Position numbers and translations under genes: made by a program
Origin: Cannabis sativa
Lineage: Eukaryota > Streptophyta > Magnoliopsida > Rosales > Cannabaceae
Assembly (NCBI RefSeq): GCF_029168945.1
Contig: NC_083604.1
Span: 63,690,211 to 63,754,210, forward strand
Direction of reading: 5' to 3'
DNA length: 64,000 nt
In this document: positions 1-10,965 of the stretch, one piece after another
Position numbering within the stretch: the first letter of the stretch is position 1
Layout of the letters: each line of letters starts with the position of its first letter
Notes under the pieces: generated by a model
Seen by the model: the letters and a program-made list of their open reading frames with translations, nothing else
Told to the model about the DNA's origin: nothing
Databases searched by the model: none

Positions 1-2228
1 TATATCATTTTGAACTATATCGTTCTTATACTTTGTGCAAGGATCATTTTTCAAAAATTATCATCGATCCCAACTGCTTCTCTCCCCCTGATCGAGAGAA
101 TTTTAAGAAATTGTGATATCTAATAATATTAATACACCTGTAGGGATTTCAATATATCACAATGAATCAATATCTATTTAAACTCATATATATTATATGA
201 CATTGAACTTCAGGTTCAATAACTTCAGTTTCAAGTTCAATACTTATGAACTTAATTCATTTCTAAGAATGAGTCATACGTGTATAATTAGAAATACATA
301 AATTTACACATTTTGTAAATGCATGATCATATAATCTTATCACATCGATAAGAAACTATGCAATAAAAATCTAACAATGGCTCAAGATTGTTAAAAAAAT
401 ATAATTTAAATATTTTCTATGTGCAAATATATGCACATTCTTCTTTTGAGCCTTATAAATTAACAATGAGAAGAATATTCTGGTTCTTCAACAAAATTTA
501 GTCAAATCCTTTGACAATTTATTGCATATGATTTATCATGTCAAAATAATTCAATTAATGAACTTCAGGTTCACTATAATTTGTATTTCAATGAAACTTT
601 CAAAAGTAATGTAAATTCATTACAACATAATCATTATAAGTTTCATTTTTATATACACGAATAATATAATTATATTATTCTCCAAAACATATACACTCTT
701 CAGGAGTCACTATTATGTTTATCAAATTTTATATTTCTTCAGGAATCACTATCATCAATTTAATGATGTGTATTATATAAAATGTACATAACAACTTCAT
801 CATGTTGTTATAATGGTCAAATAGATATAACCATAATATATCATTCATTTTTCCTGGTATCTTTTTAACAAGTCGTCTAATTTATTTAGACTATTCATCA
901 GTCTAATTATCATGACTTGATATATTACATATTTAAATGTACAACTAGTACATATAATAAGTCATCTCTTATTACTTTCATAACTAGATAAAAGTTATAC
1001 ATCTAGGTACATACAAAGATGTTTTACTACTCAAAGTAGCAATTGTATGTAAGACTTCTTCAGGAAGCTTTTCAAATAATCATTTTGTGATTCTTTATCA
1101 CTTTGATTATATTGGATCACTAACAAATATTAGTAAGTTATATATTCACTTCTGGGAATATGCAAACTGAATTATATAGTAACTATATATATACATATCC
1201 TGTACCAATAATAGTTTGAAACTATTGATTTCAAGAAATAATAAAATATGTATATATTAATTTACTTCTGGCATTGCCAATATATGTGAAATCTATATTC
1301 TTTGAAATAGAATTTCATGTCTATTCATTCTTTTTAGGTAATGATATTTAAATATTCTAAATGTACAATAAGTTTGTACAATTCACATTCTATTAAATAA
1401 TCAAGTATACTTTTATCTTGATTATAAGTATGTCCGTACTACAGGTACGCGACCACTATTATTAAATTCCACACATGATATATAAATTTCATGCACTTTG
1501 ATTATGTGTGGTATCTCATCTTTTAGTTGTTTCCACTTTTTCTGGAAATATTTGAGTAGTAAATAATGTCATTGATTATTTAAAATCATTACATTCACTT
1601 CGGGGAATGACGTTGAACAAGTAGAACATTATTATAAATTTCTTAAAAATTTATTACTTGTTCATCCATAAAAAATATAAGAAATTATTCAACAATTTCT
1701 TTTACGATATTTCAAAGAATATATGAATGCAATTTTTGCATAGTCTCCAAGATGTATGCAAAATTTAATCTTTAACATATGTCAAATTCAATAATTTCCA
1801 ACATTGCAAGTAATAACAATGTATAATAACATGACTAATACGAGGAATCTTTAAAAGTGATTGACTTCAATTCGTATCATTCTCTGCAGGGAATGATGAA
1901 CAATAAATACTGCCTCATGTATTTAAATAACATTAGTCATGCTCATTGTTATTCTTATACTTTAATGTTTCAATGCAATTTTCTTAATATTCTTTTTAGG
2001 TATTCAAAACCCACTATAAAATTGCATCAATAATAATCATTTTTAATGATTCTTTAGTTGTATTCACATAAATACAATCATTTTTTTTTGACAAATATAA
2101 AACATTTACTTCAGGAAATGTTTGTCAAAATGTATATCGATATTAGATTACTTTTCATTGTCCTCAAAGAATACAAGAGCATATATATAAATATGTATTC
2201 ATCTCTTTCATTATATATCCATCACCTA
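1..2228 (-). repeat. Hairpin-rich noncoding leader of a minus-strand retroelement (left part)
   Basis: No credible coding frame exists here. The stretch is packed with short inverted repeats. Many are capped by a C-TTCAG-G type apex (for example 202-220, 559-573, 695-707, 1055-1067, 2100-2123), and others have long perfect arms (110-119 with 154-163, 590-599 with 638-647, 1187-1198 with 1246-1257, 1973-1982 with 2018-2027). The same hairpin style resumes at 6591-6782, beyond a Helitron insertion. That makes 1-2228 and 6579-7100 likely halves of one leader running leftward from the LTR at about 7.1-7.4 kb. The assignment to one retroelement is inference; the hairpins are directly visible. Confidence 0.5.
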
Positions 2229-2742
2229 TCTATATATATATATAATCCTGTTGTTAGGGATGATGACATGGCTTCTTATATGAGCTTTGTTTCATATTCT
2301 TTGCTCTCTTAATTTTTCACTATTATTTAATTTTTTTATTAATTTTGTACCATTTCATATTTTTCACTATTATTTAATTTTTTTATTAATTTTGTACCAT
2401 TTCATATTATTATTATTTAACATTTATAGCTAATAATAATACAAAATAATTTATTCATACCATAATTAATTCTAATAATAATACTTTACTACAAATTTAA
2501 TTATAAAAGGTGATGATAAAAATTCTTAATCTTTATTTTAACCTTTATAACCTCTCAGTTCTCTCTATTTTGGAGGTTGGTCGCATATAGCAACACTACT
2601 TAAGCTATTTTATGGAGCCACACAACTTTTTCATCCCTTGAAAGATTTTTCTGGTATGTTCATAGAGCACTTTTGACTTCTTACTCAAAACTTCAATATT
2701 TAATTGTGTTGGGGTGTTTAGAATTTATATTTTAATTGTTAA

Positions 2743-2794
<52 letters not shown>

Positions 2795-3218
2795 TGGAGA
2801 AGTAGAGGACAGGTAATTGTTAATTTTATTATTAATTTGTTTTGTTTGTTCGTTTTTAGACTATGATTAATAAAAAAAATGATTTGATTGATTCATGTGA
2901 AAAAGCTTTTTATAATTTAGACTATGATCAAGTATGGTCTTTATCTTTTCTCAAAAAAAAAAAGGTATGGTCTTTATCTCAATCTCCTTTCTTACAAAAA
3001 TACATATAATATATAATAACGTTTTGAGGTGTTAGAATTTATATTTTATTTGTTATATATACATTTGATAATTTTATGTTTAATTTGTTTTGTTTGTATT
3101 TAGATTATTGATTAATAAAAAAAAAAGATATATAATTTGATTGATTCATGTAAAAGCTTTTTATAATTTAGACTATGATCAAGTATGGTCTTTATCTCAA
3201 TCTCATTTCTTACACAAA
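2229..3218 (+). repeat. Helitron 5'-end-like sequence and duplicated AT-rich segment
   Basis: At 2229 the sequence after an A begins TCTATATATATATATAATCC and continues with a GTTAGGG and GATGA block. The same arrangement recurs at 3219, so two related 5' ends lie about 1 kb apart. Between them, a segment with ATTTGATTGATTCATGT and AGACTATGATCAAGTATGG appears twice (about 2865-2945 and 3105-3190), which indicates a tandem duplication of roughly 250-300 bp. No coding potential is seen. Confidence 0.4.
2744..2793. repeat. (ATT)n microsatellite
   Basis: About sixteen uninterrupted ATT units are visible. This is a simple repeat likely to be length-polymorphic. Confidence 0.95.
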
Positions 3219-3280
3219 TCTATATCTATATATTTATATAATGCTTTTGTTAGGGTAGATGATGAGGTGGCATGTTGTAT

Positions 3281-3315
<35 letters not shown>

Positions 3316-6300
3316 CTATTTTCTTTGCTCTCTCATTTTTTTTTAATTTTTAACTTTTCATTAATAATTTAATAATATTTTATCATTAATTTATCATGAT
3401 TTAATAATAATATTTTTATTTAAATGAAAAGTACCTTTTTATTCTCTTAAGTACTCCCATTCTAATTATTATATTAGCATTATTTAAAATTATAGTAAGT
3501 TCAATTTTGATGAAATGTGTAATTATAGGTTCTTTTATTTATATATAAAAATCAATCGTTATTTTCTTTAAATGAGTGTAGTATTTATTATATTATTATA
3601 ACCTATACTATAATAGATTTGACTGTTATAATAAGATTATAATAACTTATTTCATTCTTTTTTTATATAACCCACGTAATAACATCAATAATAAATGTAA
3701 TCAACTGTTATGCATAAAACTATATAATTAATGTGTAATTACTCTTTTTTATATTTTTCTATATAACTCATGTTTTTTTTCAGTTATCTTGGCCTTGCTA
3801 CTCATATACTTTTCTTTCACTAATCAGATTTATAATTTTATACTTATATATAGATGCTTTCACTCAAAAATATAAGTATTATGATTGAAATTATATATAT
3901 ACATGTATGTATGCGAGTACTTATAAGAATATCTATTAGTTTAAAAGAAGCCAACTCAAAGGTGGAACAAAACTGAAAGTTTTTTATAGAAGAATAAAAC
4001 TTAAAGTTAGTATATACATATACATATATATATTGATTCATATTACTATCTTCGAATTGTTTCTCTTCTATATATAATTTTTCTATATACATTAATTATG
4101 TCTCTACAAAAAAAATTAACTTATTCTAATTAAAATTATAATTTTTGTGTGTAGGTTTGAAAATCATTGTTGAATGCAAATTTAAGACCTTCATGAGAAG
4201 CAAACTCAAAATTAGTTAAATAGATTTTGATAGTGATCATTTTTTTTTATATATATTTGAGTGTGTGTATATATTATGTAGTATGAATTTTTCAACATAC
4301 TTAAGCTGTCATATATTTTCAACAAAATTTGTACTTTTAATTTACTTTTTCTTATATAATTCACACATAATATACATGAACACCTTCAACCGACACCTTT
4401 TTATTTTTACATTATCTTTTATACATGAAATTAATTGAATACAATAGAATGACTAAAATAAAAATAAACATACAAATAAAAATAAAATAATCTAACAATA
4501 TCTTGCCCTATTTCATTTGCACTAATTTAGTTATATATAAATATATATATATAAATATTTATACTTGAGATATATGAGAATTAGTTAGAAGATAAGTAAT
4601 TTTTTTTTTTGCTACTTTTATATTTTTAAATATAATATTTTATTCTTCAATTAATAAGGCACAAAACAAGATATCCTACAAAAGAAAATGTAATTTTGTT
4701 GCCCTTGATTATACTTAATGGAGACTTCTATTGTAAATTTTGTAAATGATAGTGAAATGATTAGTAACTAATAAACCATGAAGATAGAGTTAGGATAAAA
4801 ATATTATTATATAATTGTTATTTAAGAAAATAATCTCATTTAATATCACTAAAAATGAAAAACAATAATGCAACTAATGTAAAGGATTTTCTTAAACATC
4901 TCAAAAAGCATATATCATTATATTCAATTATTTGTTTATCTTTAAATACTTTTCCAGATATAAAAAATAATTTTTTGATATAAAGTCTTAAAATTTAGGA
5001 CTAATATAGAAAACATTATGACTATATTTTTTGTAGATTTTTATTAAAAAATTATTTAATTAGAAGAAATTACAATAGTCATATTTATAATTACTTAATT
5101 TAATTACTACTAATAAAGTAAATTTATGTAATATTAATTTTAATAATATGAAAAAAAAAGAATATCAGTAGTCTTATGAAAAAATATTGATTATAGTGTC
5201 CATATTATTTTTAAATTTATTTATTGATAAATGTATATACAATAGATGTTAATGTATATTAAATTAATGATTTTATATTTTTAAGTATTTAATTTCTTTT
5301 GTATAGTTTCATTTAAATAAATTAATTCCAGAATATTAAAAAACAAACAAAACAATGAAAATGAAAAAGAAAAAAAAATGTCAATCATCTAAATATGTAA
5401 CAAATTATTTAGTTGATATTAATCAATTCTATTCATAATTTTTGTGGTATGTAACAATTCAAAAAAATTAATATAAATTTTTACAATTATATATATGTGC
5501 CATAAAAAAATATATATATATATATATAATTATATAGCTAGATCATATATCATACCTCTCCTATTAATTTTTTTTTTTTGAAACATCTCCTATTAATTTT
5601 TAATTGCTCACGTCAAACATATATATATATACACTGTTTAAGCTTATATTTTGTAGTAATTTTGTTAACAATTTCATTGATTGTCAATTTTAGTAAGTAC
5701 ATGGATCTCTTTCTTAATTACACTTAATATTCGAACTTCAAACACAATTCTTTCTGATATTATTTTGTTAGGTAAAAGTTTCATATATATATATATGTAT
5801 ATTTATATATGGATATTTATTTATAAGTATTAAATATTTATGTATTATGATAAATTTATTTTAGACTAAGTCATAACTTTTTATAAAAAATTCATAATTT
5901 GGATAAAGATACATTATATATTATTTGTTTAATTTAATATTTGTTTTTGTAAAATAATTTCATATGATTATGTTTTTTATTTGATTTGTAATTAAATACG
6001 ATAAATAATAAACTTAGCTGATAATAAGAGAAATATTTTTTTTTCATTTTATAACTCATTTATAATATTTGTTAATATTATGTGTGAAAAAATTTATTTT
6101 GTTTTTATTTATAATATCTATATACTATTATGTGTACATACTTATTATATATTTCAATATTTCTTTTAATATTTTCAAATTTAATAAATATGTAATGTTT
6201 ACTATAATAAAAATAAAAAATAAAATAAAATAGGTAATGTATATACTATTATGATAGCATTATCTTACTATTATCTCTATAAATATTTCATTAACCTTAA

Positions 6301-6578
6301 TGATAGTATTTGAGCAATATTAAAGAACCATATATTTTACCATAATGAGTGTTTAAATATACACTTACAAATGTCTATACATTATATATGATTTTGTGTT
6401 ATTATTTTTTATTTGGTAGTTACTATAATAATATTAATTAATTAGAAGTTAATATTATAAATAATATTAAATATATATTTATAAAATAAATTAATTATAT
6501 ATTTATAAAAAAAATAATATTTAAGTTCACTTATTATTATTATTATGAGACCGCGCAACGAGCGGTTATATTCCCTAG
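3219..6578 (+). mobile_element. Non-autonomous Helitron (putative)
   Basis: The right end carries the Helitron signature: a GC hairpin (6550-6566) followed by the terminal CTAG at 6575-6578 and a host T. The left end candidate is TC at 3219-3220, preceded by A, as expected for insertion between A and T. The interior is AT-rich, with a 32-base poly-T run at 3284-3315 and no plausible protein gene; the 82-codon frame near 3.9 kb is low-complexity. The true 5' end could instead be 2229. Non-autonomous Helitrons normally lack coding capacity, which fits. Confidence 0.5.
6550..6578 (+). other. Helitron 3' terminus: hairpin plus CTAG
   Basis: ACCGC (6550-6554) pairs with GCGGT (6562-6566) around a seven-base loop. 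Nine bases later comes CTAG (6575-6578), then T. This GC hairpin near a CTRR end in an AT-rich context is diagnostic of plant Helitron 3' ends. Confidence 0.75.
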
Positions 6579-6590
6579 TATAATGAATAT

Positions 6591-6782
6591 TACGTTTGCA
6601 TAATCTTCAGGATATATGCAAGATTTTGTTGAGGACGCATAATCATCAGGATATATGCAATATTTTATCGAGGATGCATAATCTTCAGGATATATGCAAT
6701 ATTTTATCGATGATGCATAATCTTTAAGATATATGCAATATTTATCGAGGATACATAATCTTCAGGATATATGTATAATTTA
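6591..6782 (-). repeat. Five 46-bp tandem hairpin units
   Basis: Five units of roughly 46 bp each contain a GCATA arm, an ATC-TTCAG-GAT apex and a TATGC arm, followed by an A/T spacer and TCGAGGA. In the first unit TTGCATA (6596-6602) pairs with TATGCAA (6615-6621). In the last unit both arms are changed together (ATACATA with TATGTAT). This is the continuation of the hairpin leader seen at 1-2228. Confidence 0.85.
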
Positions 6783-7058
6783 TATAGATTTTCTTTATCA
6801 TATCATAGGCAAACATATATTGTAAATATTATGAATGATAAGAACATAATATGTATATATATATGAATCAATAATAAATATATAAAAACATATACATACA
6901 TATATAATATATAGATATATATAGATAAAAAGAAAAAAGAAAACAAAGGATTCTTGAAATTGTTTCAGTCAGATAAGTATATATATAAATATATATTTAG
7001 TGTATCGTGACTTTGAAACAATTCAAGAATTTTAACAAAATACTTACATTGGGTCTTA

Positions 7059-7103
7059 GGCAGAGACTCATGCTTGAAGCTTGGGCAGAGACTCGTGCTG
7101 ATA
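7059..7103 (-). other. Primer-site-like sequence, duplicated
   Basis: Read on the minus strand, TATCAGCACGAGTCTCTGCC follows the putative LTR end, the position of a retroelement primer-binding site. A near copy of its distal part (GGCAGAGACTC[A/G]TGCT on the plus strand) lies about 26 bp further in. I cannot name the primer tRNA, so the assignment rests on position. Confidence 0.35.
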
Positions 7104-7435
7104 ACGTATTATAAAATAATATAATATAATATAAAGTAGATGAGAAGAAAGAAGAAGAAGATGAAGAGAGAAAGAGAAAGTGAATGAGAATTTCTGAGTT
7201 ATTTATTCCAATGGGGTGAACCCCTATTTATACAAATACAAGAGTGAGATATTAAGAAACTAAGAAAAAAGGAAACTAAAGAAAAGAGGAATGTTGATTA
7301 CAATTATGGTAATAAATAAAAGATTTGGACATCCACATAATTATTAATATTTATAACAGAATACTTTTGTTGAATATGATACATTACTATGATGAAATTT
7401 TTCTACCTTTTGTTGGATATGATACACTTTCAACA
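7104..7435 (-). repeat. Putative 5' LTR of minus-strand retroelement
   Basis: On the minus strand this stretch begins TGTTGAAAGTG at 7435. It contains a consensus TATA box (7225-7232), an AATAAA signal just downstream (about 7200), and a pyrimidine-rich CTTCTTCTT tract. It ends beside the primer-site-like sequence. At about 330 bp it would be a short LTR of Copia-like size. The second LTR lies outside the window, so the boundaries are provisional. Confidence 0.45.
7225..7232 (-). promoter_or_regulatory. TATA box of the minus-strand LTR
   Basis: TATAAATA followed by GGGG lies on the minus strand, about 25-30 bases upstream of a plausible start site. It fits an LTR core promoter driving transcription leftward through the hairpin leader. 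Confidence 0.55.
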
Positions 7436-8051
7436 TAAAATTAGCATTTATTATTTGGAATGGAAATGATGCTAATAAAAAATAAATTGCAATTATTTTA
7501 TATAGATATCTCCTTGCTAGGGTAGAAAGGGCAATTTCATGACTAGAGAATTTTTAAAAAATAATATCCCCACAAATAAATTAATAAATTATAATAAGGG
7601 AAAAATAAACTAGATCATCTGTTACTAGTAATGGTGGTACTAATTAAATTTATATTTTATTGTCATTAATTAAAAGTGATTCGTAGGAGAACTTGGTTGC
7701 TTTTCTAAGAAGAAACGGACTTCTACAAACAATTATCTAATAACTTATGTTGTATACATTACTCTCACTACACTAATATTCAAAGCCAATTAAAAAAATA
7801 ATTTCAAATACTAATAGAAGCCGTGAGAGATTAATGGTCAATTTTTGGAAAGTTTGTTGATCTAAGTGATTTTGAGTAAGCTACAATTTTTTGAACTAGA
7901 AAATATAGTATAAAGGGCTAACAAAAAGTTAAATTATGCTACCAAATAATGCACTTAAAAGAGAAATATGAAACGGTAATATAACGCTCTAAAAAGTAAT
8001 AAATTTTATAAGAATTCTAATCAATTAATATAATATATATGGAGGAGATTT
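7436..8051. other. AT-rich spacer, nothing recognised
   Basis: This is AT-rich intergenic sequence with no long open frame, no clear repeat and no RNA gene that I can support. Confidence 0.6.
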
Positions 8052-9601
8052 CATTGGTTATATTTTTATTGTAACCATCATGGTTACATTTTTTTTAGCC
8101 ATTGGATTACTATTAAATGGTTGTGATTAATTTGGAAATTAAATAAAAATAAAATTAAAAAATGACCTGTAACCTGATATTAACCTATTAATTTATTTCC
8201 TTAGAAAACTTTAATTAAAATTAATTATATTTTAAAATTAAATTAAGTATAATTATTAAGTAATTTTTTTTTCAATTTATTATTAAATAAGGATCTCTTA
8301 GCAATTTTTTTACACTTAAATTATTTAAATTTTTATAACAAAAATCTTTATAATTTAAAATTATACACATATAATTTCATAATTAAAATTTTATTATACT
8401 TATAATTTTAATTTAAAATTATTACACTTAATTATTTAATTTTTTTATTTAAATATTTAAAAAGTAAGAATTAAGATAGATTACGATGAGAAAGAAGAGA
8501 GTGACTTAATGACAGATGGTTTGAAATTGTGTTTGAAGATTACGTTCATTGCCTGGTTGTCCATCTCTCCTTGCCCAAGACCACGTCCATCATCTCTTAC
8601 CAGTTGACGATCTACACTTTTACTCCAAAACCTCTACACTCCACCATTTATCATGCGCCAACCATCCATATATTTATGTAGTTTTAGTTGATTTAGACTT
8701 TGTAGACAATAGATTATGATTCTATATAACCCACTATTGAAGAAATAAAGGTAAGTGCAATTGTATTCATTTGTGTCATTAGAATTTTTACTGTTTGGTC
8801 ACCAAGGAAAAAGTGTGTATGAGTATTGGGATTATAACATATGCTTTTACAGTGTCATTCTGTATGCTTTCAATGAAGGGTTCTTCATTGTAGGGAATTG
8901 TGGGAACTCTCATTGGATGATCAAATCAAAATTATTGTTTTAGCTTGTCTAATAAGATAGTAGAGACATAAGAATTGAGAGAGATGGGAGAGTCTAGAGA
9001 GAATAAGAAATTCATATATTCTTCATTAATTGGTTAAGTGAGCCAATAGTTCTATTTAACAAGTCACCACTCTTCACACCAACACTAAACTAAAGAGTAA
9101 TATTTGTTATTATTTTTTATTCTTTAATATTGGTTTAAGACAGGGGTGTATCAGCTTGACTTAGCAAGTCTTGGAATGATGACTCGTTCAAGAGTGAGAT
9201 ATAAGAGGGGTAGCTCAATGGTTAGGCATGTTGTTTACTTTGGTAAGGTTTAAGGCCTCATCATCTAATTGTAAAAAAAAAATATTTAAAAATTTATTAT
9301 AAAGATATAATTTTAATTTATATAAAAATAAGTTTAATTTTTGTAAAAAAAAATATAAATATTATAATTAACTGGCTTAAATGGTAAAATAATTATAGTA
9401 GAGATTTATATATAAATAAAAAAAAATTATTCATAAATGTTAATTGCTAAAAAAGGTCTTGTTAATTATTTATTTAATTATTAAAAAAATAGTTAATTAT
9501 AATTAATTAATTCTAAAAAGGAAGTTTTACCTATTAGTAACTTACTATTATAGGTAAAAAAAAATGTAACCATGATGGTTACAATAAAAATGTAACCATT
9601 G
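8052..9601. mobile_element. TIR DNA transposon, non-autonomous
   Basis: The left end (8052-8096) and the right end (about 9556-9601) are inverted copies over about 45 bp with only a few mismatches. Each TIR contains the near-palindrome TGTAACCATCATGGTTACA. The 1.55-kb interior has no transposase-like frame, although 8500-8950 is less AT-rich than its surroundings. The flanks AGGAGATTT and AGTAGTTAC agree at five of nine positions, so a 9-bp target duplication as in Mutator-like elements is possible but not demonstrated. Confidence 0.65.
9203..9280 (+). repeat. tRNA-like Pol III promoter / SINE head
   Basis: TAGCTCAATGG (9211-9221) matches a tRNA A box. GGTTTAAGGCC (9247-9257) matches a B box with one C-to-T change. 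Their spacing is right for a tRNA-derived SINE, and an A-rich run follows at about 9271. No cloverleaf acceptor stem is apparent, so it is not a functional tRNA gene. Confidence 0.45.
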
Positions 9602-10778
9602 AGTAGTTACCCATATATATATATATAAATTATGAGACGGTAACATTATACTCTAAAATCGGTTAAAATAATTTATTTATTCTCTTCATATTTTTTTTAT
9701 TTAAATTAATAAAATAACACCATAAAATCACTCAAAATATGCAATTTAATTTCACTATCTCAACTGATTTTAAATGTTATTAAACAATAATTACTTAAAA
9801 AAAATCATGATATTCTATTCTTAAATTTGTGAGAATATATATGGATCATTTCTCAATGAGTATTACGTATGAATGGTTACTAAACAAATTTAACTATAAT
9901 ATTAATTTTAAAAATATTAAATCATCAAAATTTGATCTAATATAACGAATAATAAATGAGAAATATTAAATACTTAATTGAAAAATATCAAAAAATCTAT
10001 TTTTTATACTATATCAAAAATATGTTCATATAAAAATATTTAAGTGAAACTCAACTTTTAATTATCTTTTTTTTGCTAAAAATATTTCAATTTTTTTTTT
10101 TCAATCGATGGAATTATCTCAGCCCATATGATGTAAAAGTGAGAGATTTTTCTAATTAGATAGAAAAATTAAGCATAAAAACTCATTTTTTTTTTTAATT
10201 TTACCCATTCATGAGTAATACACATTAAGAGTGCATCCTTATATATATAAATCACTTTCATTCTTCTCACAAACTGTAACTTCTCCTCTTATATATAGTT
10301 ATATATATATCTGAAAAAAGTTACGTACAAAGCACATATGCATAGCTTAATGTTAGATGCTATATAATTTAATATGATACAAATAATCATTTATAATTTT
10401 AGTTATTATTAAGGTCTAATTGAAGTTTTTTAATATAAAGTAATTAAGACAAGAATAATTAATATTAACTATTTTGTGGAGTTATTTTAATGTATATTCA
10501 TTACACAAAAATAATAGTGTTATAATCTAAAAGTAAATGCTGAATGCAATATGTTAGTGATATTGATTTAATTTTCCGATGCTTGAAGATTTCATAATAA
10601 TGTAATTGTAAATTATTCGTAAATTATTTTTTTTTTTTAAAAAAAATATATTTGAATCATAAAGAAAACAACCATTTTGTGAAAATTTGAAAATAGAAGA
10701 AAGAAAAAAAAAATTAAGTGTTGAAAACTGAAGAAAACAGTCACATAAAAATTGTAGACAAGAAAAGTGAGTAATCAT
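9602..10778. other. AT-rich spacer, nothing recognised
   Basis: This is low-complexity AT-rich DNA with poly-A and poly-T runs and no credible gene. Confidence 0.6.
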
Positions 10779-10783
10779 AATGA

Positions 10784-10965
10784 TGTTGGGTTTTATGCCC
10801 TAAATAAAACTCTTTACAATCTGACTAGTTATCAATATAAGAAATTTGAAGTGATTAATGTTTGCATGAATTTTACATGCTAATGGTTTAATATGTTTAC
10901 TACATTCACACACAAAATCAGTTAAATCCAGATCATATGTTTATTCACAATTGCAGTATCGTCAA
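10784..10965 (+). repeat. Element 1 5' LTR, first part
   Basis: It matches the start of the LTR at 48510 nearly base for base. It stops at GTCAA (10961-10965), the target duplication of Gypsy A. The LTR resumes at 30313. Confidence 0.9.

Noticed and set aside
3844..4092. 82-codon minus-strand frame
   Set aside because: It is Ile/Tyr-rich, low-complexity translation of AT-rich DNA with no supporting context.
6591..6782. CRISPR-like array
   Set aside because: Units are contiguous hairpin repeats without unique spacers, in a plant genome context.
8755..8943. 62-codon frame inside the TIR element
   Set aside because: It is short, has no domain and no transposase similarity.
9203..9280. Functional tRNA gene
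   Set aside because: Only A- and B-box-like sequences are present. No acceptor stem or anticodon arm can be folded, so it is treated as SINE-like.
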